Origin: Paractinoplanes abujensis
GTDB lineage: Bacteria; Actinomycetota; Actinomycetes; Mycobacteriales; Micromonosporaceae
Length of the DNA: 64,000 bases
Direction of reading: 5' to 3'
Assembly (NCBI RefSeq): GCF_014204895.1
Contig: NZ_JACHMF010000001.1
Coordinates: forward strand, 5,828,001 to 5,892,000
Part shown: in pieces, positions 44,130 to 55,994 of the stretch
Numbering within the stretch: position 1 is the stretch's first letter
How the letters are laid out: each line of letters opens with the position of its first letter
Translations under genes and position numbers: made by a program
The notes under the pieces: model-generated
The model's database searches: none
Seen by the model: only the letters and a program-made list of their open reading frames with translations
Told to the model about the DNA's origin: nothing

Positions 44130-45883
44130 TGCGGAAGGTTCAGGAGAAGGTCCCCGCACCGCGCCGGCCGGTCGGCCGGGTCAGCGTCAGCCCGGCGCTG
44201 CAGGCGGCCACGATGCTGCTGCCCGCGCGCTACAACTACAGCGCGTACAGCGTGCTGGCCGGCCCGGCCGATCCGGCGCCCGAGCCGGGTCACGAGCCTT
44301 ATCGCGTACGGATGAAACGGCTCGCGCGGCGCAGGCCGTTCCTCACGGTTCTCATCACGCTGTTCGCCTTCGCCTTCGAGAGCACGTTCTTCGGCTGGCT
44401 GATCGCGTCGATCGAGATCCCGGACCGCTCGATCGACCCGGCGCACTACGCGGGTGCCCTCGTGATGATCGGCGCGACCGCCGCGATTGAACTGTTCCGG
44501 CTGGTCAACGTGGTCACGCTGTGCCTGTCGACGCTGTGGGCGCGGGACCCGGTGCCGGTCGTGCCGGACACCACGATGCGGGTGGCGTTCCTGACCACGA
44601 TCGTGCCCGGCAAGGAGCCGGTGGCGATGGTCGAGCGGACCCTGCGCGCCGCCCGCAACGTGCGCTACGGCGGCCCGTACGACGTCTGGCTGCTCGACGA
44701 GGGCGACGACCCTGAGGTCAAGGCGATGTGCGAGCGGCTCGGCGTCCGGCACTTCAGCCGCAAGGGGCGGGCCGAGTTCAACACCGCGTCGGGCGCGTTC
44801 AAGGCCAAGACCAAGCACGGCAACTACAACTCGTGGGTCGAGGTCAACGGCGACGACTACGACGTGTTCGTCTCGGTCGACCCCGATCACGTGCCGCTGC
44901 CCAACTTCTGCGAGCGCCTGCTGGGCTACTTCCGCGATCCCGGCGTGGGTTTCGTGGTCGGGCCGCAGATCTACGGCAACTACGACAACCTGGTCACCCG
45001 CTGGGCCGAGTCGCAGCAGTATCTGTTCCATTCGCTGCTGCAGCGGGCCGGCAACCGGCGCGGTATCGCCATGCTGGTGGGCACCAACAACGCCGTACGG
45101 ATCAAGGCTTTGAGAACGATCGGCGGGCTGCAGGACTCGATCACCGAGGACATGGCAACGAGTCTGGCCCTGCACGCCCAGAAGTGGCGTTCCGTCTACA
45201 CGCCCGACGTCCTGGCCGTGGGTGAGGGCCCGTCCTCCTGGACCGACTACTTCACCCAGCAGCACCGGTGGTCGCGCGGCACCGACGAGGTCGTCCTGCG
45301 CAAGTTCTGGCGGCTGGCCCTCAAGCTCGGCCCGGGCCGGGCGCTGCACTACGGCCTGCTCATGTCGTACTACCCGCTGACCGCGCTGGCCTGGCTGCTG
45401 GGCGCCGTGAACGCGTTCTGCTATCTGGCTCTCGGGGCGCAGGGCGTGCACGTGCCGCAGGAGGTGTGGCTGATGCTCTACATCGACGCCGCGCTGTTCC
45501 AGGTCGGGTTGTACGTGTTCAACCGCCGCCACAACACCAGCCCGCACGAGGAGGCCGGCTCGTCGGGGCTGACCGGCATGGTGGCGTCCACGCTGTCCAC
45601 GCCGATCTACGTGTCGTCGCTCGTCGGCGCGCTGCTGGGCCGCAAGGCCGGGTTCGTGGTCACGCCCAAGGGCGACTCGACCAGCCCGGACCGGCCGGCC
45701 ACCTTCGCGCCCGGGCTGCGCTGGGCCGCGTTCTTCGTCGTGCTGCTGGTGATCGCCGGGATCACCGGGCACGTCGACAACGCCATGTTCGTGTGGCCCG
45801 CGCTCAACCTGCTCATCTGTCTGACCCCACCGGCGCTGTGGCTCGCGCAGCGCCGCCACCGGAAAAAGGAGCCCGCTGTATGA
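44129..45883 (+). CDS. cslA: CslA-like glycosyltransferase (cellulose synthase-like, GT2)
   Basis: The 584-aa membrane glycosyltransferase has two N-terminal helices (about 68-90 and 110-135) and a cytoplasmic GT2 domain. The GT2 motifs are YDVWLLDEGDD, VSVDPDHVPLPN, SITEDMATSLAL (TED) and QQHRWSRGTDEV (QxxRW). Four or more C-terminal helices follow. It is predicted to polymerise and extrude a beta-glucan. Placement directly before the radical copper oxidase and GH6 genes matches the Streptomyces cslA-glxA-cslZ locus that makes hyphal-tip glycan. The ATG overlaps the hypX stop, and its stop overlaps the glxA start (ATGA). Confidence 0.92.
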   Translation: MRKVQEKVPAPRRPVGRVSVSPALQAATMLLPARYNYSAYSVLAGPADPAPEPGHEPYRVRMKRLARRRPFLTVLITLFAFAFESTFFGWLIASIEIPDRSIDPAHYAGALVMIGATAAIELFRLVNVVTLCLSTLWARDPVPVVPDTTMRVAFLTTIVPGKEPVAMVERTLRAARNVRYGGPYDVWLLDEGDDPEVKAMCERLGVRHFSRKGRAEFNTASGAFKAKTKHGNYNSWVEVNGDDYDVFVSVDPDHVPLPNFCERLLGYFRDPGVGFVVGPQIYGNYDNLVTRWAESQQYLFHSLLQRAGNRRGIAMLVGTNNAVRIKALRTIGGLQDSITEDMATSLALHAQKWRSVYTPDVLAVGEGPSSWTDYFTQQHRWSRGTDEVVLRKFWRLALKLGPGRALHYGLLMSYYPLTALAWLLGAVNAFCYLALGAQGVHVPQEVWLMLYIDAALFQVGLYVFNRRHNTSPHEEAGSSGLTGMVASTLSTPIYVSSLVGALLGRKAGFVVTPKGDSTSPDRPATFAPGLRWAAFFVVLLVIAGITGHVDNAMFVWPALNLLICLTPPALWLAQRRHRKKEPAV

Positions 45884-47832
45884 AGCCCCGCCCCCGCCCC
45901 AGTCTCGCGCGCCGGATGGCCAGCGGAACAGTCGCGGTGGTGGTGCTCGCCGTGGTCGCGTTCGCGAACCGCCCGGTCCTCGCGGCCGGAACCGAGGCGC
46001 TGCACAACTACAACATCAACCGCCAGTCGTACAAGGAGAAGTACGGGCACTGGGCCAAGCTGCCCGTGCCCGCCGGCTTCCGGGTCAACGCCATCCACGC
46101 GGCCCTGCTCAGCACGGGCAAGGTGCTGATCGTGGCGGGCAGCGGCAACAACCGCGAGCAGTTCGAGGCGGGCACCTTCCGGACCGTGCTCTACGACCCC
46201 CGTACGGAGAAGTTCAGCGAGGTGGACACGCCGACCGACGTCTTCTGCGCCGGGCACAGCTTCCTGCCGAACGGCAACCTGCTGATCGCGGGCGGCACCA
46301 AGTCGTACGAGGTGCTGGAGTCCGACGTCAAGCGGGCCGGCGGCGTGATGAAAGTGAAGAACGAGTCGCCCGACCACGGCGTGCGCCGGTTCGCCAAGGG
46401 CACCAAGTTCCGCTCGGCCACCGGGCACGAATACGTCAGCCGTACGGCGTTCGACGTCCCGCCGGCGCGCAAGGTCGTGCACGGCACGCACGTCGCCGTC
46501 ACGGCCGGCGAGCGGGAGGTGTGGGTCGACGCCGTCCGCGCCGGCGACGCTGCGGTCGTCCGTGACGGCGCGCAGTACACGATCCCGGCCCTCACCGGCT
46601 CCGATCTGCGCAACCTGTACGGCGTGGCCGACAAGATCACGCGGGAGAAGCAGGAGTACGGCGGGGACAAGACCTCGTACGAGTTCGACCCGCGCACCGA
46701 GCGCTATCACCGCACCGGCGACATGACCGACCATCGCTGGTATCCGACCCTCGTCACGCTGACCGGCGGCGACGTGCTCGCGGTGTCCGGCCTGGACCAG
46801 TACGGCCGGATCATCCCGGGCCGCAACGAGGTCTACGACGCGGGCACGAAGACGTGGTCGCGCGCGCCCCGGCTGCAACGCTACTTCCCCACCTATCCGA
46901 GCCTGCACCAGCTGGCCGACGGCCGCCTGTTCTACTCGGGCGCGAACAGCGGCTACGGCTCCGACCAGGAGGGGCGTACGCCGGGCATCTGGGATCTCGG
47001 CGGCAACCACTTCCAGCCCGTGCCCGGTCTGCGGCAGCCGGAGCTCAACGAGACCGCCACCTCGGTGCTGCTGCCGCCCGCCCAGGACCAGCAGGTGATG
47101 ATCTTCGGCGGTGGCGGGGTCGGTGACTCACCGATCTCGACCGCCCGCACCGGCATCGTCGATCTGCGCGCGAAGAAGCCGGCCTATCGCCCCGGGCCCG
47201 ACCTGCCCAAGCCGGCGCGCTACCTGTCCACCGTCGTGCTGCCCGACGACACCGTGTTCACCAGCGGCGGCTCGTCCGGTTACCGCGGCGGGCCTTATCG
47301 GGGGCGGCAGCGCAGCGACCTGTTCAACGCGCAGTTCTACGTGCCGTCCTCCCATTCCTTCCGTACGGCCGCCGAGTCGACGGTCGGCCGCAACTACCAC
47401 TCCGAGGGGCTGCTGCTGCCCGACGGCCGGGTCATCACCATGGGCGGCGACCCGCTCTACGACCGCTCGGGCCGGGCGCCCGGCTCGTTCGAGCAGCGCA
47501 TCGAGGTCTACAGCCCGCCCTACCTGTTCCGCGGCGACCGCCCGGTGATCGCGCAGGCCCCCGGCGTCATCACCCGCGGCGGCGCCTTCACGGTCGCCTC
47601 GCCGCAGGCCAGCCGGATCACGTCGGCCCGGCTGGTGCGGCCCAGTTCGGTCACCCACGGCACCGACACCGACCAGCGCTCGGTCGCGCTCGGCCTCCGG
47701 CCCGCCGGCGACGGCCGCCTCGAGCTGCGCGTGCCCGCCCAAGCCGGGATCGCGCCGTCCGGCTGGTACATGCTCTTCCTGGTCGACGACCGCGGCCGCC
47801 CGTCGGTGGCCCGCTGGGTCCGGGTGCGGTGA
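45880..47832 (+). CDS. glxA: GlxA-like radical copper oxidase (galactose oxidase-like)
   Basis: The 650-aa protein has an N-terminal signal or anchor helix ([17 protein letters not shown]), a seven-bladed kelch-type propeller and a C-terminal beta domain. Copper-site candidates are Cys123 in DVFCAGHS with a following Tyr (KSYEVL), the stacking Trp in RWYPTL (about 287), Tyr and His in GRNYHSEG (about 505), and His in SVTHGTD (about 591). GlxA oxidises sugar hydroxyls during glycan deposition at hyphal tips. It is coupled by overlap to cslA and to the GH6 gene. No LPMO or copper chaperone gene is adjacent. Confidence 0.92.
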   Translation: MKPRPRPSLARRMASGTVAVVVLAVVAFANRPVLAAGTEALHNYNINRQSYKEKYGHWAKLPVPAGFRVNAIHAALLSTGKVLIVAGSGNNREQFEAGTFRTVLYDPRTEKFSEVDTPTDVFCAGHSFLPNGNLLIAGGTKSYEVLESDVKRAGGVMKVKNESPDHGVRRFAKGTKFRSATGHEYVSRTAFDVPPARKVVHGTHVAVTAGEREVWVDAVRAGDAAVVRDGAQYTIPALTGSDLRNLYGVADKITREKQEYGGDKTSYEFDPRTERYHRTGDMTDHRWYPTLVTLTGGDVLAVSGLDQYGRIIPGRNEVYDAGTKTWSRAPRLQRYFPTYPSLHQLADGRLFYSGANSGYGSDQEGRTPGIWDLGGNHFQPVPGLRQPELNETATSVLLPPAQDQQVMIFGGGGVGDSPISTARTGIVDLRAKKPAYRPGPDLPKPARYLSTVVLPDDTVFTSGGSSGYRGGPYRGRQRSDLFNAQFYVPSSHSFRTAAESTVGRNYHSEGLLLPDGRVITMGGDPLYDRSGRAPGSFEQRIEVYSPPYLFRGDRPVIAQAPGVITRGGAFTVASPQASRITSARLVRPSSVTHGTDTDQRSVALGLRPAGDGRLELRVPAQAGIAPSGWYMLFLVDDRGRPSVARWVRVR

Positions 47833-48839
47833 TGCCCCGCCGGGTGAGAATGTCCCTTCTGCTGGCGGGTTCGCTGATCGGCCTGGGCACGGTGGCGGTG
47901 GCCGCGGGGGCCCGCGAGCGCGACCCCGAGCTGCACATCCCGCTGCCGCCACGGTCGGTGAGCCCGCACCTCTACGCCGACCCCAACGGCGCGGCCACCG
48001 TCGCCGTGCGCGCCCTGGAACAGGCCGGGCGGCGGGGCGAGGCGACGATCCTGCGCCGCATCGCCGACCAGCCGACCTCGGTCTGGTTCACCGACGGCGC
48101 ACCCGGCTACGTCGAACGGGCGCGCCGGCTGGTCGCCGCGGCCGCCGCCGCCCGGCGCACCCCGGTGCTGACGCTTTACAACATTCCGCACCGGGACTGC
48201 TCGGGGCATTCGGCGGGCGGCGCAGCCAGTGCCGCCGCCTATCGGGGGTGGGTGAACGCGCTGGCCGGGGCCCTGCGCGGGCACCGCACCATCGTCGTGC
48301 TGGAACCCGACGCGGTGGCGCAGGCCGTACGGGGGTGCCTGTCGGCGGCCCACGCGGCCGAGCGCTACGGGTTGCTGCGGCACGCGGTGGCGGCGCTGCG
48401 GAAGACGGCGCCGGGTGCGCGCGTCTACGTCGACGGCGGCAACCCCACGTGGATCCCGGCCGCGCAGCTCGGCCCCGCCCTGCGCTCGGCCGGGGTGGGC
48501 ACGGCGGCCGGGTTCGCGCTCAACGTGGCCAACTTCGAGACGACCGCGGACAACGTCGCGTACGGAAATGCCGTCTCGCGGAGTCTCGGGGGCAAACATT
48601 TCGTCGTCGACACCAGCCGCAACGGCAACGGGCCGGCCCAGCGCGGTGCGGGCGACCGGCACTGGTGCAACCCGCCCGGGCGGCGGCTCGGGCCCGCGCC
48701 CACCCTGCGGACCGGACACGCGCTGGTGGATGCGTACCTTTGGGTGAAACGTCCCGGAGAGTCCGACGGCGCCTGCGGGCCTGGTCAGCCCCCGGCGGGG
48801 CAATGGTTCCCTGCGTACGCGCTCGCGCTGGCCAAGTGA
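47832..48839 (+). CDS. GH6 family endoglucanase of the csl operon (CslZ-like)
   Basis: The 335-aa protein has an N-terminal signal or anchor helix ([20 protein letters not shown]) and a GH6 fold. The catalytic-site segments are [12 protein letters not shown] and [10 protein letters not shown], with the proton-donor Asp. GNPTWIP and DTSRNGNGP form the substrate cleft. Other GH6 signatures include [10 protein letters not shown] near the C-terminus. It would cleave beta-1,4-glucan, probably trimming the CslA product. The ATG at 47832 overlaps the glxA stop (TGATG); GTG 47829 is a one-codon longer alternative. It ends the operon. Confidence 0.88.
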   Translation: MPRRVRMSLLLAGSLIGLGTVAVAAGARERDPELHIPLPPRSVSPHLYADPNGAATVAVRALEQAGRRGEATILRRIADQPTSVWFTDGAPGYVERARRLVAAAAAARRTPVLTLYNIPHRDCSGHSAGGAASAAAYRGWVNALAGALRGHRTIVVLEPDAVAQAVRGCLSAAHAAERYGLLRHAVAALRKTAPGARVYVDGGNPTWIPAAQLGPALRSAGVGTAAGFALNVANFETTADNVAYGNAVSRSLGGKHFVVDTSRNGNGPAQRGAGDRHWCNPPGRRLGPAPTLRTGHALVDAYLWVKRPGESDGACGPGQPPAGQWFPAYALALAK

Positions 48840-48940
48840 ACCTTATCCCAATTCCCCCCTTGCTACCCTCGCGCCGATACGATCGGCGCAGTCGGGACAG
48901 CGCTGTCCTGGAGCACCTTTCAAGGCAAGGAGCGCCCCCG

Positions 48941-51757
<2,817 letters not shown>

Positions 51758-51808
51758 TTTACGCCGTTTTCCGGGCCCGGGGCGGAAACGTCCCGGGCCC
51801 GTTCCCGT

Positions 51809-51854
51809 TTGCAGCCATCGACGGATGCGGCTATGGTCCGTGGGAGCGCTCCCA
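51809..51854 (+). promoter_or_regulatory. promoter of the GH5 cellulase gene with a CebR-type operator
   Basis: TTGCAG (51809-51814) and TATGGT (51832-51837) are 17 bases apart. The perfect palindrome TGGGAGCGCTCCCA (51841-51854) covers the expected start of transcription. This 14-mer is the known CebR operator of Streptomyces, where the repressor is released by cellobiose and cellotriose. The cellulase gene should therefore be induced by cello-oligosaccharides. Confidence 0.85.
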
Positions 51855-51892
51855 AAGCCCCAGTCCCCTCCCCGATGGAGCATCGATCCCCC

Positions 51893-53287
51893 ATGCGCAG
51901 ATGGAGAATTCTCGCCGGCGTCGCGGTTGCCGCCGCCGCTGCGACCGTAGCCACGGTGATCGCCCTGCCGGCCAGCGCCGAGACCGCCGCTTTCACGGTG
52001 ACCAGCTCGTGGAACACCGGTTACCAGGGCCAGGTCGAGGTCAAGAACAACACCTCGTCCACGATCAGCACCTGGCGGGTGCAGCTCACCCTGCCCGCCG
52101 GCACGACCGTCGTCAATTCCTGGAACGCCACGCAGTCGGTCTCCGGCTCCACGTACACGTTCACCCCGGCCGGCTGGAACGGCACGCTGGCCGCGGGCGC
52201 GTCGACGTCCTTCGGGTTCGTCGCCAACGGCACCGGCCGCCCCACCTCCTGCCAGGTCAACGGCGCCTCCTGCGGCGGAACGTCCACGACGCCGTCCCCC
52301 GTGGTCCCGAGCACGGTTCCGCCGACCAGCACTCCCCCGACCAGCACTCCCCCGACGGGTACGACCCCGGTCGCGATCAACGGGCAGCTGCGCGTCTGCG
52401 GCACCAAGCTGTGCAACTCCAACGGCAAGGCCATCCAGCTGCGCGGCATGAGCACGCACGGCCTGCAGTGGTTCGCCAAGTGCTACAACACGAACTCGCT
52501 GAACGCGCTGGCCAACGACTGGAAGGCCGACCTGCTGCGGATCTCGATGTACGTGCAGGAGGGCGGCTACGAGACCAACCCGGCCGGCTTCACGTCGCAG
52601 GTCAACAACCTGGTCGACCAGGCCGAGAGCCGCGGCCTGTACGCCCTCGTGGACTTCCACACGCTGACCCCGGGCGACCCGAACTACAACCTGGCCCGGG
52701 CCAAGACGTTCTTCAACGAGGTCTCGGCGCGCAACGCGAACAAGAAGAACATCATCTACGAGATCACCAACGAGCCCAACGGCGTCAGCTGGGCCGGCAT
52801 CAAGAGCTACGCCGAGCAGGTCATCCCCGTGATCCGGGCCAACGACCCGGACGCCGTGATCGTCGTCGGCACCCGCGGCTGGTCGTCGCTGGGCGTCTCC
52901 GAGGGCTCGACCTCGGCCGAGATCACCGCCAACCCGGTCAACGCCGGCAACATCATGTACGCGTTCCACTTCTACGCGGCGTCCCACCTGGACAACTACC
53001 GCGCCGAGGTGCAGCGGGCGGCGGCCTCGCTCCCGCTGTTCGTCACCGAGTTCGGCACCGTGACCTACACCGGTGGCGGCCAGGTCGACCTGCAGAGCAC
53101 CGCCACCTGGCTCGACCTGCTGGACCGGCTGCAGATCAGCTACGCCAACTGGACCTATTCGGACGCCGACGAGAGCAGCGCGGCCTTCCGGTCCGGCACC
53201 TGCAACGGCTCCGACTACGGCAACGGCGTCCTGAGCCAGTCGGGCACCTACCTGAAGAGCCGCATCAGCACGCCGGACAACTTCTGA
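51893..53287 (+). CDS. secreted endoglucanase, CBM2-linker-GH5
   Basis: The 464-aa protein has a signal peptide (RRWRILAGVAVAAAAATVAT, cut after PASAE). A CBM2 cellulose-binding module follows (about 33-120, FTVTSSWNTGYQGQVEVKNN with the paired Trp in SSWNTG and AGWNGT). A Thr/Pro linker (about 125-155) leads to a GH5 domain. The acid/base Glu is in YEITNEPNG and the nucleophile Glu in LFVTEFGT. It should hydrolyse cellulose outside the cell. The ATG at 51893 uses GGAG twelve bases upstream; ATG 51875 is an alternative. It is under a CebR-type operator. Confidence 0.93.
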   Translation: MRRWRILAGVAVAAAAATVATVIALPASAETAAFTVTSSWNTGYQGQVEVKNNTSSTISTWRVQLTLPAGTTVVNSWNATQSVSGSTYTFTPAGWNGTLAAGASTSFGFVANGTGRPTSCQVNGASCGGTSTTPSPVVPSTVPPTSTPPTSTPPTGTTPVAINGQLRVCGTKLCNSNGKAIQLRGMSTHGLQWFAKCYNTNSLNALANDWKADLLRISMYVQEGGYETNPAGFTSQVNNLVDQAESRGLYALVDFHTLTPGDPNYNLARAKTFFNEVSARNANKKNIIYEITNEPNGVSWAGIKSYAEQVIPVIRANDPDAVIVVGTRGWSSLGVSEGSTSAEITANPVNAGNIMYAFHFYAASHLDNYRAEVQRAAASLPLFVTEFGTVTYTGGGQVDLQSTATWLDLLDRLQISYANWTYSDADESSAAFRSGTCNGSDYGNGVLSQSGTYLKSRISTPDNF

Positions 53288-53311
53288 TCTCCGTACGGCG
53301 GCCCTGAACCG

Positions 53312-53349
53312 CGTGTGCCCCCGGGTTCCCACCAGCCCGGGGGCACACG
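53312..53349. terminator. bidirectional terminator between convergent genes
   Basis: A perfect 14-bp stem: CGTGTGCCCCCGGG at 53312-53325 and CCCGGGGGCACACG at 53336-53349, with a 10-base loop. It lies between the cellulase stop and the stop of the leftward gene at 53352. There is no T run. Confidence 0.75.
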
Positions 53350-53351
53350 TG

Positions 53352-54104
53352 TCAGCTCGTGACGGTCAGGCGTTCGGCCATGATCAGGGCGGGGCGGGTC
53401 CACGCCGCGAGCAGGGCGTCCAGGTCGGGGGTCTCGGCCAGGAACCAGCCCGAGTGGAAGGAACCGGTCGGCCACCGCAGCGTCTGCGAGAGCCGGTTGA
53501 CCTGGGTCAGACGGGGGTCCAGGCCGAGCCGGTCCGAGACGTAGACGTCGGTGCCGAGCTGGCGGCCGACGGCCAGGGCGGCCGGGGTGGGGGTGGAACC
53601 CTCGGAGTGCAGCACGGCGTACGCCGGGTCGAGCGCCGTGCAGCACGCCTCCAGGTAGCGCAGCACCACCGCCTGGCGGGCCTCGGCGGCCGCCCGCTCG
53701 TCGGCGTTCCACAACTGCCGCGGGATGGCGAACGCGCCCGCCTCCACGGTCACCTCGACCGGGTGCCGCCCGGGCGGGGCGTCCTCGCCGGGTGTCGCCT
53801 CGAACGAGAGGGCCGCCGGTCCGGCGCCGGGCAGGTTCATCGCCACCTTGTACCCGCCGCCGTCGCGCAGGCAGCGCCGGACTTCGCGGGCCGAGCGTTC
53901 CCCGGCGTACCCGATCCCGGCCGCGCCGGGCAGCCGCGAGAACGACAGTCCGGGCGGCCCGAAGAACATCGCCCCGGCGTACGTGGCGCCGTTGCGCTCC
54001 AGGACGTCCCCGACCGCGGCCAGAACCGGCTCGTCCGGGAGGCGGTCGAACCAGAGGCCGAAGGACAGGAAGACCCCACCCGGCCACATTGACGTGAGTC
54101 CCAT
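53352..54104 (-). CDS. hypothetical protein, 250 aa
   Basis: A soluble alpha/beta protein with no recognised family. Visible features are the N-terminal strand GGVFLSFGLWFDRLPDEP, a helix before GATYAGAMFFGPPG, the segment RCLRDGGGYKVAMNLPGAG, and a C-terminal GSFHSGWFLAETPDLD. No signal peptide or catalytic motif is evident. The ATG at 54104 has only a weak ribosome site; the ATG at 54089 is an alternative. It is divergent from the ABC exporter operon. Confidence 0.7.
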   Translation of the reverse strand: MGLTSMWPGGVFLSFGLWFDRLPDEPVLAAVGDVLERNGATYAGAMFFGPPGLSFSRLPGAAGIGYAGERSAREVRRCLRDGGGYKVAMNLPGAGPAALSFEATPGEDAPPGRHPVEVTVEAGAFAIPRQLWNADERAAAEARQAVVLRYLEACCTALDPAYAVLHSEGSTPTPAALAVGRQLGTDVYVSDRLGLDPRLTQVNRLSQTLRWPTGSFHSGWFLAETPDLDALLAAWTRPALIMAERLTVTS

Positions 54105-54150
54105 GTCTTGATGAACGCGCGGACCCGCATCGAGGTGATTCTGAGAGGAG

Positions 54151-54217
54151 CCTGAGAGACCCCCGACGTCTCTCAGGGTTTAACCGGATCCGATCGGGTG
54201 CGGACCCTTCCTAGGCT
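54151..54217 (+). promoter_or_regulatory. inverted repeat and possible leaderless promoter of the ABC operon
   Basis: CCTGAGAGAC (54151-54160) and GTCTCTCAGG (54168-54177) form a perfect 10-bp inverted repeat with a 7-base loop, followed by GTTTAA. A -10-like TAGGCT (54212-54217) lies 6 bases before the GTG start, so the mRNA may be leaderless. In that case the repeat, 35-60 bases upstream, would be an operator; otherwise it is a leader hairpin. Confidence 0.5.
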
Positions 54218-54223
54218 GTTGCC

Positions 54224-55138
54224 GTGACCATCATCGCGACACAGTCGCTCACGAAGACGTACGGGGGCGGGGTGACCGCCCTCAGCGAACTCACCGTCGA
54301 CGTCGAGGCGGGCGTGATCGGGCTCGTCGGCGCGAACGGTGCCGGCAAGAGCACCTTTATCAAGATCATGCTGGGCCTCACGGCGCCCACCAGCGGCGAG
54401 GTGCGGGTGTTCGGCATCGACCCGGTGACCGAGACCGACAAGGTGCGGGCCCGGGTCGGCTACATGCCGGAGAACGACTGCCTGCCCCCGGACGTCTCGG
54501 CCTCGGAGTTCGTCACCCATCTGGGCCGGCTCAGCGGGCTGCCCAAGACGGCCGCGCGCGAGCGGGCCTCGGAGGCGCTGCGGCACGTCGGCCTCTACGA
54601 GGAGCGCTACCGGCAGATCGGTGGCTACTCGACCGGCATGAAGCAGCGCGTCAAGCTGGCCCAGGCCCTCGTGCACGACCCCGACCTGCTGCTGCTGGAC
54701 GAGCCGACCAACGGCCTCGACCCGGCCGGCCGGGACGCCATGCTCAACCTGGTGCACCGCATCGGCAACGAGTTCGGCATCTCGGTCGTCGTCTGCTCGC
54801 ACCTGCTGGGGGAGGTGGAGCGCATCTGTGACTCGCTGATCGCGATCGAGGGTGGCCGGCTGCTGCGGGCCGACCGGATCTCGGCGATGACGGCCGCCTC
54901 CGACGTGCTGGCGGTCGAGGTCAGTGAGGGCACCGACGAGCTGGCCGACGTCCTCGTGCAGCGCGAGCTGACGGTCACCCGCGAGGGCCGGATGCTGCTC
55001 GTGCCGCTGACCAGCGAATCCGCGTACGACGAGATCTTGCGCGCCGTGGCCGAGCTCGACCTGCCGCTGCACCGCCTCGACCAGCGACGCCACCGCGTGG
55101 CCGAGCTCTTCACGACGAAGGAGACCGCCGATGTCTGA
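54224..55138 (+). CDS. ABC transporter ATP-binding protein (first)
   Basis: The 304-aa protein has the standard ABC ATPase motifs: Walker A GANGAGKSTFIK at about 40, signature YSTGMKQR (STGMK in place of LSGGQ, common in exporters of this type), and Walker B LLLLDEPTNGLDP. A C-terminal extension of about 80 residues follows. It probably powers the adjacent permease. The permease ATG lies eight bases upstream of this stop. The substrate is not known. Confidence 0.92.
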   Translation: MTIIATQSLTKTYGGGVTALSELTVDVEAGVIGLVGANGAGKSTFIKIMLGLTAPTSGEVRVFGIDPVTETDKVRARVGYMPENDCLPPDVSASEFVTHLGRLSGLPKTAARERASEALRHVGLYEERYRQIGGYSTGMKQRVKLAQALVHDPDLLLLDEPTNGLDPAGRDAMLNLVHRIGNEFGISVVVCSHLLGEVERICDSLIAIEGGRLLRADRISAMTAASDVLAVEVSEGTDELADVLVQRELTVTREGRMLLVPLTSESAYDEILRAVAELDLPLHRLDQRRHRVAELFTTKETADV

Positions 55139-55994
55139 TGCGGGCGTCATCCACGACATCGGATACCAGCGGTACGAGGGTCCACGCCTGGGCCGGTCCG
55201 CGGTGTTCGGAGCGATCTATCAGCACGGCCTGCGCGCCTCGTTCGGGCTGGGCCGCTCGGCCAAGGCCAAGATCTTCCCGTGGCTGGTGGCGGGCATCGT
55301 CCTGCTGGTCGCGGTGATCAACGCCGCGGTCAAGGCGCAGGCCAACATCATTCTGTTCGACTACTTCTCGTTCGACGACACGATGAGCTGGCTGGTCATC
55401 TTCTTCGTGGCGATCGTCGCGCCCGAGTTGGTCTCGCGGGACATGCGCTCGGGGGTGCTGCCGCTCTACTTCAGCCGCCCGCTGCGCGCCTTCGACTACA
55501 TCGGGGCCAAGTTCGCCGCGCTGGCCACGGCGGTCTTCCTGCTGCTCGGCGTGCCTCAGCTGATCATGTTCCTGGGCGGGGCGTTCACCACCAAGAAGGG
55601 CGCCTCGGGCGTCTGGAACGAGTTCCTCGACCTGCTGCCCGGCTGGGGTTACAGCGTGCTGTGGGCGCTGCTGTTCGCGTCGATCAGCCTGCTGGTCGCC
55701 TCGATCACCGGCAAGCGCGCGTTCGCGGCGGGCGGCATCGTGGCCGTCTTCCTGATGACCACCCCGGTCGTCGGCGTGCTGAGCATCCTGCCGTCGAGCA
55801 CCGCGCAGCACCTGGCCGGCCTGGCCAGCCCGATGTCGCTGCTCGCGGGCGTGCAGTCGTGGCTGCGCGGCCAGAACAGCATGGACCTCGACATCGGCGA
55901 CTTCGGCGTGATCTACGGCATCGAGCTGTTCTGCCTGGTCGCCGCCGCCCTCCTGCTGTTGCTGGCCCGCTACCGGAAGGTGGCCTCGCTGTGA
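55131..55994 (+). CDS. ABC transporter permease (first, ABC-2 like)
   Basis: The 287-aa protein has about six transmembrane helices, for example WLVAGIVLLVAVINAAVK and MSWLVIFFVAIVAPELV. SRDMRSGVLPLYFSRPL is the cytoplasmic loop typical of ABC-2 exporters (DxxxGxxxxxxxxPL). The ATG at 55131 overlaps the preceding gene, and the stop overlaps the next GTG (GTGA). It would form a transporter with one or both ATPases of the operon. Confidence 0.9.
   Translation: MSDAGVIHDIGYQRYEGPRLGRSAVFGAIYQHGLRASFGLGRSAKAKIFPWLVAGIVLLVAVINAAVKAQANIILFDYFSFDDTMSWLVIFFVAIVAPELVSRDMRSGVLPLYFSRPLRAFDYIGAKFAALATAVFLLLGVPQLIMFLGGAFTTKKGASGVWNEFLDLLPGWGYSVLWALLFASISLLVASITGKRAFAAGGIVAVFLMTTPVVGVLSILPSSTAQHLAGLASPMSLLAGVQSWLRGQNSMDLDIGDFGVIYGIELFCLVAAALLLLLARYRKVASL

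Noticed and set aside
42387..48839. Part of a NiFe-hydrogenase cluster
   Set aside because: No structural hydrogenase or other hyp gene is found in the window; neighbours are glycan genes.
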